DNA from: Burkholderiales bacterium
Lineage (GTDB): Bacteria > Pseudomonadota > Gammaproteobacteria > Burkholderiales > Burkholderiaceae_E
Assembly (NCBI GenBank): GCA_026399875.1
Contig: JAPLQF010000042.1
Location: 59,972-123,971, forward strand
Length of the DNA: 64,000 nt
Direction: 5' to 3'
Shown here: one piece after another, positions 56,730 through 64,000 of the stretch
How positions within the stretch are numbered: the first letter of the stretch is position 1
How the letters are laid out: the number at the start of each line of letters is the position of its first letter
Position numbers and translations under genes: made by a program
Notes under the pieces: generated by a model
Database searches by the model: none
What the model saw: the letters and a program-made list of their open reading frames with translations, nothing else
Told to the model about the DNA's origin: nothing

Positions 56730-57217
56730 CCATTCAATCTACCCTCGCCCATTCAATCCGGCGCGTCGCCCTGCCCTTGCTGGGCGTGGCGGTCTTGTGC
56801 CTCGCGGCTGACCCGGCTCTGGCCGCCAACGTCAACCGCAACGCCAACGCCAACGTCAACCGCAACGTCAACGTCAATCAGAACGCCAACGTCAACCGCA
56901 ACGCCAACGTCAACCGCAACGCCAACGTCAACCGCAACGTCAACGTCAATCAGAACACCAACGTCAACGTCAACCGCAACGTCAATGTCAGCGGCGGCTA
57001 CTATGGCCCGAATTACCACAGCGGACCAAGTGTCGCCGGCGTGGTGGCGGCCACTGTGGTCACCGCCGCTGTGGTCGGTAGCGTCGTCAGAACGCTGCCG
57101 CCGTCGTGTACCACGGTCTATGCGAACGGCTTTGCCTACCAGAATTGCGGCGGCACCTACTATCAACCGCAGTATCAGGGCAGCAACGTCACCTATATCG
57201 TCGTCAATCAGCCCTGA
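56726..57217 (+). CDS. exported Asn-x repeat protein
   Basis: A 163-residue secreted protein. After a signal peptide (LAADPALA-A) come 27 consecutive Asn-x dipeptides (54 residues), where x is V, R, A, Q or T. A short Gly/Tyr linker, a hydrophobic segment (VAGVVAATVVTAAVVGSVV) and a Cys-containing tail (CTTVYANGFAYQNCGG then TYIVVNQP) follow. A strict alternation of this kind would suit a beta-solenoid or amyloid-like strand. The gene overlaps the DUF2092 gene. Function unknown. Confidence 0.8.
   Translation: MTIQSTLAHSIRRVALPLLGVAVLCLAADPALAANVNRNANANVNRNVNVNQNANVNRNANVNRNANVNRNVNVNQNTNVNVNRNVNVSGGYYGPNYHSGPSVAGVVAATVVTAAVVGSVVRTLPPSCTTVYANGFAYQNCGGTYYQPQYQGSNVTYIVVNQP
56828..56989 (+). repeat. 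hexanucleotide repeat array encoding (Asn-x)27
   Basis: 162 bp of 6-bp units, mostly AACGTC, AACCGC and AACGCC. A higher-order unit ending in AACGTCAATCAGAAC occurs twice. Unequal exchange in multiples of six bases would keep the frame. Confidence 0.93.
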
Positions 57218-57226
57218 GCTTTTCGT

Positions 57227-57241
57227 CCGGGCGAGGCCCGG
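57227..57241 (+). terminator. short hairpin after the Asn-x repeat gene
   Basis: CCGGGC-GAG-GCCCGG, a 6-bp GC stem with a 3-nt loop, nine bases after the stop. It lacks a T-tract, so termination is uncertain. Confidence 0.35.
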
Positions 57242-57263
57242 CTCGTGACAGAATGGCGACACG

Positions 57264-57944
57264 ATGAGTGCCCCCAAACTGACTCGAGAAAGTATTCTTG
57301 ACGGCTCGCTTCATGCCTCGGTCAGGGCCCTGCTTGGGCCTGAGGTCAGACTGATGACCGCCGAGGAACGAGAAGCCCAGATCAAGAACATGCTGGCGCA
57401 GGCGCCGCACCCGGACAGTGTCTGGGTGTTCGGCTTTGGTTCGCTGATCTGGAATCCGGCTTTTCACTTCGCTGAACGACGCGTCGCGCGGATTCACGGA
57501 TTTCATCGCAAGTTCTGCCTCTGGGCACGGGCCGGACGCGGCAGCCCCGAGTCTCCCGGGCTGATGCTCTCGCTCGAGGCCGGCGGCAGTTGTACCGGCG
57601 TTGCCTATCGGCTTGCGGCCGGCACCGAGATGACCGAGCTCGACGTCCTCTGGCGACGCGAAATGGCCACCATGGCTTATCGACCTGTCTGGACGCTGGC
57701 CAGAACGCCCGACGGTCCTGCCCATGTGATTGTTTTCAGTGCCAATCGTGACCACGAGCGCTATGCGCCAGGTCTTGACCATGACACCATCGCCCGTTAC
57801 CTCGCGACCGGTGCAGGCCCACTGGGGCGCTGCTGCGATTATCTCTTCGAAACCGTCGCTCATCTGAAGGCCCTGGGCATCCAGGATCGCCGCCTTGAAG
57901 CGCTCGAATCATCCGTCAGGGAGCACGGCAATCCGGCCGCCTGA
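57264..57944 (+). CDS. chaC: glutathione-specific gamma-glutamylcyclotransferase (ChaC-like)
   Basis: Cytoplasmic enzyme that breaks glutathione into 5-oxoproline and Cys-Gly. The 226-residue protein has the substrate loop FGFGSLIWNPAF, the SPESPGLMLSLEAGGSCTGVAYRL core, and LWRREM with the catalytic Glu. It is immediately followed by a gamma-glutamyltransferase gene (43 bp), and a 5-oxoprolinase that could use its product lies at 14.9-18.6 kb. Confidence 0.92.
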   Translation: MSAPKLTRESILDGSLHASVRALLGPEVRLMTAEEREAQIKNMLAQAPHPDSVWVFGFGSLIWNPAFHFAERRVARIHGFHRKFCLWARAGRGSPESPGLMLSLEAGGSCTGVAYRLAAGTEMTELDVLWRREMATMAYRPVWTLARTPDGPAHVIVFSANRDHERYAPGLDHDTIARYLATGAGPLGRCCDYLFETVAHLKALGIQDRRLEALESSVREHGNPAA

Positions 57945-57987
57945 CACTGCTCTCGCAGTCTGACCCTTTCCCGCAGGAAATTCCCTC

Positions 57988-59610
57988 ATGAAATTCGATA
58001 CCGGACGGCCCGTGACCATGGGCCCCAATGGCATGGTTACCTCCCCCCATTCCCTGGCATCGCAGGCAGGCGTCGATGTGCTGCGGGCAGGCGGATCGGC
58101 GGTCGACGCTGCGATCGCGGTCAGCTCGGTGCTGTCGGTGGTCTATCCGCATATGACCGGTCTCGGCGGCGATGCCTTCTGGCTGATCCATGATGCAAAG
58201 ACTGGCTCGGTGCGCTATCTCGACGGCGGTGGGCGTGCTGCGGCCAGTGCCTCCCTCGATGCCTTTGCGCAGCGGGGGCTGACCGAGATTCCGTTTCGCG
58301 GCATTTTGCCGGCGACCGTGACCACGCCCGGTGCTGTCGCGAGCTGGGGTGAAGCGCATCGTGCCTATGGTCGTCTGCCGCTCGCGCGCAGTCTCGAGAG
58401 CGCCATCGGCTATGCCCAGAGCGGCTTTCCAGTGACCGCAAGGCTTTCGGGATGGATCGAGCAGGTGATGTCCGACCTGCAGCCGCATGCCGAAACCATG
58501 GCGATCTTCATGCCCGCGGGCAAAGTGCCAGCGCCCGGTTCAAAGCTCACCAATCCCGATCTTGCGAACACGCTTCGTGCGATTGCAAGCGATGGCGTCT
58601 ACGGGTTTTATCGCGGCGCCGTTGGTCGTGAACTCGCACGGTTCTCAGCCGAAAAGGGCGGGTTGTTTAGCGAGGCCGATCTTGCTGCGCAGACCGCCCG
58701 CTGGGGTGAGCCACTCAAGGGCCAGTACCGCGATCTGGTGCTCTATGAGACCCCTGCCCCGACCCAGGGATTCTCGGTGCTCGAAATGCTCAATCTGCTC
58801 GAGCCCTTCGAACTGCACAAACGCGAATTCCAGGGGCCGGATATGGTCCATCTGATGGTGCAGGCCAAACAGTTGGCCTATCACGATCGCGACAATTTCC
58901 TTGGCGACCCGGCCTTCGTCAGCGTGCCGATGGATAAGCTGATCTCGAAAGCCTATGCCGACGAGCGCCGTCCGATCATCGATCCGAAGCACGCCCTGCC
59001 CTGGGACAAAGTACCCTCCTACGGAAGCCTCACCGGGGACACGGTGTACATCGCCACAGTCGATGCACAAGGCAATGCGGTCTCGCTGATCCACAGCCTC
59101 TATGGCGTCTTCGGATCGGCGGTTGTGGCCGGTGGCACCGGTGTGGTCCTGCAAAATCGGGGTGCCTATTTCACGCTCGATCCGGCCCATCCCAATCGGC
59201 TCGAACCGGGCAAAACACCCTTGCACACCCTGATTGCGTCGATCGGCTTTCGCAACGATCGGCTCTGGAGCGTCGTCGGCTGCATGGGTGCTGACGGGCA
59301 GCCGCAGATCCATTTGCAGACCTATATCAACCTCATCGACTTCGGGCTTGATATTCAGCAGGCGCTTGAATCACCGCGATGGCTGTCGGGGCGTTTCGGG
59401 CTGGGCGGGCCGCGCGACACGCTGCATATCGAAGCGCGCTTTCCAAAGGCCACCATTGACACGCTCGAGCAGCGCGGACATCTGGTTGAGCGCTGGGACA
59501 ACTGGAATGAACTGGCGGGGCATGCGCACGGCATTGTGATCGACCCGCACAGCGGCATGCGTCTGGGCGGCTCAGACCCGCGCAGCGACGGCGCGGCCAT
59601 CGGTTACTGA
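57988..59610 (+). CDS. ggt: gamma-glutamyltransferase family protein
   Basis: Ntn-hydrolase of 540 residues that moves or hydrolyses gamma-glutamyl groups. SPHSLASQAGVDVLRAGGSAVDAAIA and GLGGDAF are the N-terminal family motifs. The predicted self-cleavage nucleophile is T352 in TGDTVYIATVDAQGN, though the residue before it is Asp instead of the common Thr. There is no signal peptide, so it is probably cytoplasmic, unlike the E. coli periplasmic enzyme. AGGAAA precedes the ATG. Its pairing with chaC suggests turnover of glutathione or other gamma-glutamyl compounds. Confidence 0.88.
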   Translation: MKFDTGRPVTMGPNGMVTSPHSLASQAGVDVLRAGGSAVDAAIAVSSVLSVVYPHMTGLGGDAFWLIHDAKTGSVRYLDGGGRAAASASLDAFAQRGLTEIPFRGILPATVTTPGAVASWGEAHRAYGRLPLARSLESAIGYAQSGFPVTARLSGWIEQVMSDLQPHAETMAIFMPAGKVPAPGSKLTNPDLANTLRAIASDGVYGFYRGAVGRELARFSAEKGGLFSEADLAAQTARWGEPLKGQYRDLVLYETPAPTQGFSVLEMLNLLEPFELHKREFQGPDMVHLMVQAKQLAYHDRDNFLGDPAFVSVPMDKLISKAYADERRPIIDPKHALPWDKVPSYGSLTGDTVYIATVDAQGNAVSLIHSLYGVFGSAVVAGGTGVVLQNRGAYFTLDPAHPNRLEPGKTPLHTLIASIGFRNDRLWSVVGCMGADGQPQIHLQTYINLIDFGLDIQQALESPRWLSGRFGLGGPRDTLHIEARFPKATIDTLEQRGHLVERWDNWNELAGHAHGIVIDPHSGMRLGGSDPRSDGAAIGY

Positions 59611-59656
59611 CCCGGTCCGCCTTCAATAGAGCGCTGCCTTGCCGCCGCCGGCTCGC

Positions 59657-59669
59657 CTAATGACATTAG
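59657..59669. promoter_or_regulatory. 13-bp perfect palindrome, possible operator
   Basis: CTAATG-A-CATTAG, an exact inverted repeat around a single base, AT-rich against a GC-rich background. It lies about 340 bp before the next gene, so a link to it is uncertain. Confidence 0.35.
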
Positions 59670-59880
59670 ACGAACGGACAGGCGGCATCGACGAATGGCA
59701 TGTCGTCTTTCTGAGCGGTTTTCAGGCTGAAATCCGCCTGCCGATTGCCTGAAGCCGGCCAGCCTGCCGACTGTGATTTTTTGCTCATTTCCATGAGATA
59801 AGCTGAGCGGGGCAGTCGATGCAGCCCGACTCGCTGTCATCATCTGCGGCTGATTGTCAGGCCGCCTTTATTGACGTTGC

Positions 59881-59924
59881 TGAGGCGCTTCTGAGACGCT
59901 GCTGAGACGCTGCTGAGACGCTGC
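59881..59924. repeat. four 11-bp tandem repeats
   Basis: TGAGGCGCTTC is followed by three exact TGAGACGCTGC units (59892-59924) and then a truncated TGACGC. The period is about one helical turn, which would put every copy on the same face of the DNA. It is about 70 bp upstream of the unknown secreted protein. Confidence 0.88.
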
Positions 59925-59994
59925 TGACGCAACCCTCAAGGCATTGCAGCAGCCGGACTCGCAGCTGAATCGCAAATTCACACCTCGCCCAACC

Positions 59995-60954
59995 ATGATT
60001 CGATGTCACGATCGAAGTCGCGATCGAGCTCACCATCGAGCAACAAACAATACAGCCACGCGCGGATCATCCCGAACGCAACGCCTGGTGGCGGTGCTTT
60101 TGTCGATGCTGATGCCGCTGCTGGCAAATGCAAAGCCGCTGATCACACCGGCCACGCCACTGTCGGGCACCGGGCCGTCTTCGGCAACCGAACCAGTCAT
60201 CAAGCCGGAGCCAGAGTCGGCCGTGACCGCACGCCAACCTGGGATGGCCAGGAAGGCCGAATCAGTTCAAACGCTCAAGCCGGATGCGCCGAAGGCACCG
60301 CACAGGTCAATCGCGCTTGTGCCGCCTGCGGCAACCCCGGGTCTCTATCTGTCAGGAACCACTGACCCGGGAGGCCTGCTGTCGGCGTATCGCCTCAGGG
60401 GACTGTTGCCGCCGAGCATGGTCACCACAGAGCTTTCGAAAGCCGGTACCACGCCAAATCGTGCGCCTGCCTCGCGAGCGGCGCCGCGCGATTCGTCTGC
60501 GAGCACAGCCTCAGCGCCCGCTGGCAAGGCGACTTCGCATGCCGATGCGAATGGCGCCGTGTCGCGGGCGTCCCGCCAAAGACCGGCACCGTCAGAGGCA
60601 TCGCAAGCAGCCGACGCCTGCAGTCGCATGCAGGACGGAACCCTTGTGATTCGATCCGGGCAGTCCGACAGCCGCTGCTCGGGCGCCGAATTCAGGGCGC
60701 AGCTCAGCCGCCAGCTGAAGTCAGCGATGGCCGATATCGATGCATCGTCACCCGGGGCAGGCGGTGCCGGGATGGTTTCGGCCACCTCCCAGCGCTTTCC
60801 TGCCTGGCGCCATGTGACCATCACGTCCCCGCCCTCGAACATGTCGGTCGTGGCCCGGGCGCCGGGAGAAGACAACCTGCGACGGCTCAATTCCAGGTCG
60901 AGTTGGGCTGACCAGTATCAGGCGCGGATGGCCGAAATCCGGACGGGTCGGTAG
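59995..60954 (+). CDS. unknown exported Ala/Ser/Pro-rich protein
   Basis: A 319-residue protein of no family I recognise. After a basic, Arg/His-rich 27-residue start comes a hydrophobic signal-like core (LVAVLLSMLMPLLANA-K). The next 200 residues are rich in Ala, Ser, Pro and Thr without repeats, likely unstructured. The C-terminal part has two cysteines (DACSRMQDG and DSRCSGAEF) and ends SSWADQYQARMAEI. The start is uncertain; no ribosome-binding site is visible at the ATG, and TTG 59944 is open. A repeat-bearing upstream region suggests regulated expression. Confidence 0.55.
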   Translation: MIRCHDRSRDRAHHRATNNTATRGSSRTQRLVAVLLSMLMPLLANAKPLITPATPLSGTGPSSATEPVIKPEPESAVTARQPGMARKAESVQTLKPDAPKAPHRSIALVPPAATPGLYLSGTTDPGGLLSAYRLRGLLPPSMVTTELSKAGTTPNRAPASRAAPRDSSASTASAPAGKATSHADANGAVSRASRQRPAPSEASQAADACSRMQDGTLVIRSGQSDSRCSGAEFRAQLSRQLKSAMADIDASSPGAGGAGMVSATSQRFPAWRHVTITSPPSNMSVVARAPGEDNLRRLNSRSSWADQYQARMAEIRTGR

Positions 60955-61072
60955 CAGCCTCACCGCCTGAGTGGTGCTGCCCGACCGCCACCAACAATGT
61001 ACGATCCCCCGTTGAGTGTCGATCAGCCTCGCGAGCAGACGGCTGGCGCGAAAACCAATCAGGGGGAGTGAC

Positions 61073-61837
61073 ATGCGTGATCTGACAGGACAGGTTGCCT
61101 GGGTAACCGGGGCAGGAACAGGAATCGGAGAAGGATCAGCGCTTGCGCTGGCGGCCGCAGGCATGCGGCTGGTGCTCTCGGGGCGCCGCGAGAAGGAACT
61201 CGCCAGAGTCGCTGCAAAGATCACGGCCAAAGGCGGACAAGCTCGAATCGCTGTGCTCGATGTCTCGAATGCCGCCGCGGTTGAAGATGTCGTCAAGGGC
61301 ATCGCGCAGCAGGAAGGTCGTATCGATGTCGTGGTCAACAGCGCCGGCCTGAATGTGACCCGACGCAACTGGAAGCATTTGTCCCGCGCAGACTGGGATC
61401 AGGTGATCCGTATCGACCTGGACGGCGCATTCTATTGCTGCCACGCGGTTTTGCCGATGATGCGCAAGCAAAAGGGCGGGCTGATCGTGAACATTTCTTC
61501 GATTGCCGGCAAGCGGGTCAGTCCGATGACCGGACCGGCCTACAGTGCGGCGAAATTCGGCCTGAATGCCATGACCGACAGCCTCAATGCCGAAGAATGC
61601 GTCAACGGTATCCGGGCAACGGCTGTCTGCCCCGGCGAGGTCGCCACGCCGATTCTCGACAAGCGTCCGGTCCCGGTCTCGGCTGAAGATCGTGCACGAA
61701 TGCTCCAGCCTGAGGACCTTGGCGAAACGATTGCTTTTCTGGCGCGCATGCCAGCCCATGTCTGCATCAACGAACTGGTGATCACACCCACCTGGAACCG
61801 GATGGCAGTCGGACCGGCCCTGGCCATTCCAGACTGA
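61073..61837 (+). CDS. SDR-family oxidoreductase
   Basis: A 254-residue NAD(P)-dependent short-chain dehydrogenase. TGAGTGIGEG is the cofactor motif, NSAGLN replaces the usual NNAG, ISSIAG carries the catalytic Ser and YSAAKFGLNAM the Tyr-Lys pair; PGEVATP follows. AGGGGGAG lies before the ATG at 61073. It is transcribed with the class II aldolase 48 bp downstream, suggesting an aldose or hydroxy-acid pathway. The substrate is unknown. Confidence 0.9.
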   Translation: MRDLTGQVAWVTGAGTGIGEGSALALAAAGMRLVLSGRREKELARVAAKITAKGGQARIAVLDVSNAAAVEDVVKGIAQQEGRIDVVVNSAGLNVTRRNWKHLSRADWDQVIRIDLDGAFYCCHAVLPMMRKQKGGLIVNISSIAGKRVSPMTGPAYSAAKFGLNAMTDSLNAEECVNGIRATAVCPGEVATPILDKRPVPVSAEDRARMLQPEDLGETIAFLARMPAHVCINELVITPTWNRMAVGPALAIPD

Positions 61838-61885
61838 TCGATCCGGCCAGTTTGGACCCTCACATCATTGACAAAGGAGACACGA

Positions 61886-62647
61886 ATGTCAGCAAACCTG
61901 AAAGTCGAAACCGAAATGTCGAGCGCCGAATGGCAGGCGCGCTGCGACCTTGCAGCGCTGTATCGCATCTGCGACCACTTCGGCTGGACCGACATTCTGG
62001 CCACCCATATGTCGGTGCGCGTGCCGGGAGAACCCAACCATTTCCTCATCAATCACTATGAGGAAATGTTCCATGAGATCACCGCGTCGAGCCTGATCAA
62101 GATGGATCTCGACGGCAAGGTGATCGGCCGTCAGGGGCGCTTCAACAAAGCCGGCTTCACGATCCACAGTGCGATCTACAAGGCTCGCGCGGATGCCAAT
62201 TGCGCCATGCATACCCATACCCGCGCGGGTGCCGGCGCAGCCATGCTCAAGGGCGGACTGCGCCCGATCAGCCAGGACGCGATGCAGGTCTACGACGAAC
62301 TGGCTTATCACGAGTACGGCATGCCTGCCACGCAGGAGGAGTGCGACGCGCTCGGCGTGAGTTGTCAGAAAGGCAGTTGCGTGGTGCTGTTCAACCATGG
62401 GCTGCTGACCTTCGCACCGACGGTGCATGGCGCCCTGCAAAGCCTCTATATGCTCGAGCGCGCCTGCGAACTCGAGCTGATTTCGCGCACACTCGGCGAG
62501 CCACCCGTCATGATCGACGAAGCGGTCGTCGGCAAGATGGGCTCGGTGATGAAAAAGGCTCGGGCCGACCATCGTTACGGCCTGCATGAATGGAATGCGC
62601 TCGTGCGCCTTGTCGAAAGCAAGGGCGGTACCGATTTCCGCAGCTGA
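61886..62647 (+). CDS. class II aldolase/adducin family protein
   Basis: A 253-residue zinc-dependent aldolase-fold protein. Family features are LYRICDHFGWTDILATHMSVRVPGEPNHFLIN near the N-terminus, the metal ligands in MHTHTRAG, and FNHGLLTFAPTV, where another His ligand is expected. Bacterial homologues cleave sugar phosphates or decarboxylate; many remain unassigned. AAGGAG is seven bases before the ATG. The stop codon falls inside an 18-bp tandem duplication. Confidence 0.88.
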   Translation: MSANLKVETEMSSAEWQARCDLAALYRICDHFGWTDILATHMSVRVPGEPNHFLINHYEEMFHEITASSLIKMDLDGKVIGRQGRFNKAGFTIHSAIYKARADANCAMHTHTRAGAGAAMLKGGLRPISQDAMQVYDELAYHEYGMPATQEECDALGVSCQKGSCVVLFNHGLLTFAPTVHGALQSLYMLERACELELISRTLGEPPVMIDEAVVGKMGSVMKKARADHRYGLHEWNALVRLVESKGGTDFRS

Positions 62648-62670
62648 GCCGGTTTCCGCAGCTGAACCGA
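62635..62670. repeat. 18-bp tandem duplication across the aldolase stop codon
   Basis: TTTCCGCAGCTGAGCCGG (62635-62652) is repeated immediately with two changes (62653-62670). The TGA stop is in the first copy. Confidence 0.85.
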
Positions 62671-62778
62671 TCAACGCGCCCTGCCCCCGGGCAGCCGCGT
62701 GCATCGGGGCGCGCATCGGTGTAGGCCTTGGCCGGGATGCCTGTTTGCAGCAGAACACCGATATCAAGGATGCAGAAG

Positions 62779-62797
62779 GCCGGTCGAATCGACCGGC
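62779..62797 (-). terminator. hairpin after tatD
   Basis: GCCGGTCG-AAT-CGACCGGC, a perfect 8-bp stem, 13 bases beyond the tatD stop on the minus strand and followed by CTTCT. Probable end of the pilZ-tatD transcript. Confidence 0.6.
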
Positions 62798-62810
62798 TAG
62801 CTCTGTATAC

Positions 62811-63611
62811 TTAAAGTCTTACTGAATCTTTACTCTCCAAGACATTGAAACATTTATAAAAATTTTCGGTTGTTATCTCTGCAATCGACTCGGGAGAGAG
62901 CTCGCGCAAGCTGGCCAGAAACTCACCGACATGCCTGACGAAACCCGGTTCGTTGAGTTTGCCGCGGTGCGGAACCGGCGCAAGGAAGGGCGCGTCGGTT
63001 TCGATCAGCAGACGATCGAGCGGCATCTTGCGTGCCACCTCTCGCAGCGACTCGGCATTACGAAAGGTGACGATGCCCGACAGCGAAATATGAAAGCCGA
63101 GGTCGAGCGCGGAACGGGCAACCTCCCAGGTTTCAGTAAAGCAGTGCATCACGCCGCCGATGTCGTCGGCACCCTCCTCCCGCATGATGGCCAGTGTGTC
63201 GTCAGCCGCCGACCGGGTATGAATGATGAGTGGCTTGCGGCTGATGCGCGCCGCGCGGATATGGACGCGAAACCGCTCACGCTGCCAGCCGCAGACCTCG
63301 GCCGGATCGCCTTCTGTCCGGTAGTAGTCGAGCCCGGTCTCGCCGGTGGCAATCACTTTGGGCTCTCGCGCCAGTCGCACGAGCGTCTCGACATCCGGCT
63401 CGAGCGTGTCGGGATAGTCGGGATGCACGCCGACTGAGGCATAGAGATTGGGATGGGCCTGTGCCAGCGCCAGCACTCGCGGAAAGTCCTCGAGCGTCAC
63501 CGAGACGCACAGGGCGCGATCGACCGCATTGACACGCATTCGGTCGAGAACCGCGTCGATCTGGGAGCCGAGTTCGGGAAAGTCGAGGTGGCAATGTGAA
63601 TCGACGTACAA
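62811..63611 (-). CDS. tatD: TatD-family metal-dependent deoxyribonuclease
   Basis: Metal-dependent hydrolase of 266 residues. The metal ligands of the family are all present: SHCHLDF (H6, H8), ATGETGLDYY with Glu, IIHTRSA, GGVMHCF and IETDAPFLAP with Asp. TatD proteins are 3'-5' exonucleases linked to DNA repair or fragment degradation. It lies 67 bp after pilZ on the same strand, a common betaproteobacterial arrangement following holB. Confidence 0.94.
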   Translation of the reverse strand: MYVDSHCHLDFPELGSQIDAVLDRMRVNAVDRALCVSVTLEDFPRVLALAQAHPNLYASVGVHPDYPDTLEPDVETLVRLAREPKVIATGETGLDYYRTEGDPAEVCGWQRERFRVHIRAARISRKPLIIHTRSAADDTLAIMREEGADDIGGVMHCFTETWEVARSALDLGFHISLSGIVTFRNAESLREVARKMPLDRLLIETDAPFLAPVPHRGKLNEPGFVRHVGEFLASLRELSPESIAEITTENFYKCFNVLESKDSVRL

Positions 63612-63678
63612 GGCGAGGACTCCCGCCCGCGGACAGGGCGTCAGAAACCGGTCATTCTACCGGCGCTCTGAGGCGGCC

Positions 63679-63999
63679 TCAGAGGGTATTGGTCTGGCGC
63701 GAGCCCAATCCGGTCGAACCGATCAGGGTCTCGAACCTGGCGCGAGCCTGCTCGCCAGCCTCGTTGCGTGCGAACTGGACACCCAGGCCCTGTGGCCGGC
63801 CGGTGGTGCCCGCAGGTGTGATCCAGACGACCTTGCCAGGGACCGCGTATTTGACCGGATCATCGAGCAGGGTCAAGATCAGATAGAGGTCATCGCCAAG
63901 ATTGGCCTGACGGGTCGTGGGTACGAAGAGACCACCGCCTTGCACAAAGGGCATATACCCGGACGTCAGTCCGGCCATATCGCGAATAGACAGTGACAT
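63679..63999 (-). CDS. pilZ: PilZ domain protein, possibly continuing past the window edge
   Basis: A 106-residue protein related to PilZ, needed for type IV pilus formation. It has the FVQGGGLFVPTTRQANLGDDLYLIL, VAWITP-like (VVWITP) and GLGVQF segments. The canonical c-di-GMP-binding RxxxR is not visible in this part, as in other true PilZ proteins. The frame reaches the last bases of the window, with an ATG at 63999, so the real start may be upstream outside. It pairs functionally with the minor-pilin operon at 44.6-53.2 kb. Confidence 0.88.
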   Translation of the reverse strand: MSLSIRDMAGLTSGYMPFVQGGGLFVPTTRQANLGDDLYLILTLLDDPVKYAVPGKVVWITPAGTTGRPQGLGVQFARNEAGEQARARFETLIGSTGLGSRQTNTL

Positions 64000-64000
64000 C

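Larger units (their letters stand above)
59611..59994. other. 384-bp non-coding region with palindrome and 11-bp repeats
   Basis: It contains the 13-bp palindrome CTAATGACATTAG (59657-59669) and an 11-bp tandem repeat (59881-59924). The frame of the next gene is open from a TTG at 59944, but I see no start support before 59995. No gene is called here. Confidence 0.45.

Noticed and set aside
56828..56989. Hexanucleotide array considered as CRISPR or origin iterons
   Set aside because: It has a continuous 6-bp period, is translated in frame and has no spacers; nothing suggests a replication origin nearby.

Overview
This window is GC-rich, densely coded chromosomal DNA that looks like a betaproteobacterium, probably of the order Burkholderiales. 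The grounds are the uvrC-pgsA-tRNA-Gly-tRNA-Cys-tRNA-Leu order, a Bug/TctC-type solute-binding protein, a DctP/Q/M TRAP system, many CoA-thioester catabolic genes, a single-chain purL, and a minor-pilin operon ending in pilY1-pilE with pilZ-tatD nearby. No insertion sequence, phage gene, CRISPR array or rRNA is visible, and I recognise no transcription factor anywhere in the window.

Layout. 1-3130: 3' part of uvrC, pgsA, three tRNA genes and a small EF-hand protein. 3145-7363: nicotinamidase followed by a tightly packed glycolipid operon (GT2-GtrA, GT39, PAP2 phosphatase). 7395-10366: arylesterase/thioesterase and an orphan YbbA-like ABC ATPase that share overlapping start codons, then the NAD(P)HX repair enzyme. 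10481-14647: a TRAP transporter transcribed with a D-amino-acid dehydrogenase, facing a fused 5-oxoprolinase (14851-18624). 18748-28158: purL, a glycine-zipper protein, a YkgJ protein, an AEC transporter, an MnmC with an eroded methyltransferase half, and DNA polymerase IV.

28287-31444: the three-gene set urc1 (GTP-cyclohydrolase-II-like), urc4 (DUF1688) and upp. This matches the URC uracil-degradation route first described in yeast and is the most distinctive metabolic system here. 31641-33412: P1/DmpA peptidase and a SIMPL protein. 33585-38766: two tandem enoyl-CoA hydratase paralogues with an acyl-CoA dehydrogenase, facing an SDR and an MBL hydrolase. 38840-44343: MFS exporter, orphan Bug receptor, thioesterase, a lone carboxyltransferase and a third hydratase.

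44622-53174: type IV pilus minor-pilin operon fimT-pilV-pilW-pilX-pilY1-pilE. Its PilY1 carries an unusual array of 12 cysteine-paired repeats. 53354-55702: two acyl-CoA dehydrogenases that look like the two halves of a heteromeric enzyme. 55893-57217: a DUF2092 protein overlapping a gene for a strict Asn-x repeat protein. 57264-59610: ChaC and a gamma-glutamyltransferase, which with the 5-oxoprolinase would form most of a gamma-glutamyl cycle. 59995-63999: an unknown secreted protein, SDR, class II aldolase, tatD and pilZ. Short in-phase tandem duplications recur through the window (dadA, 5-oxoprolinase, near 43.57 kb, 59.88 kb, 62.63 kb and the Asn-x gene), suggesting a genome prone to slippage.

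All functions are inferred from sequence motifs read by eye; no database search was run.
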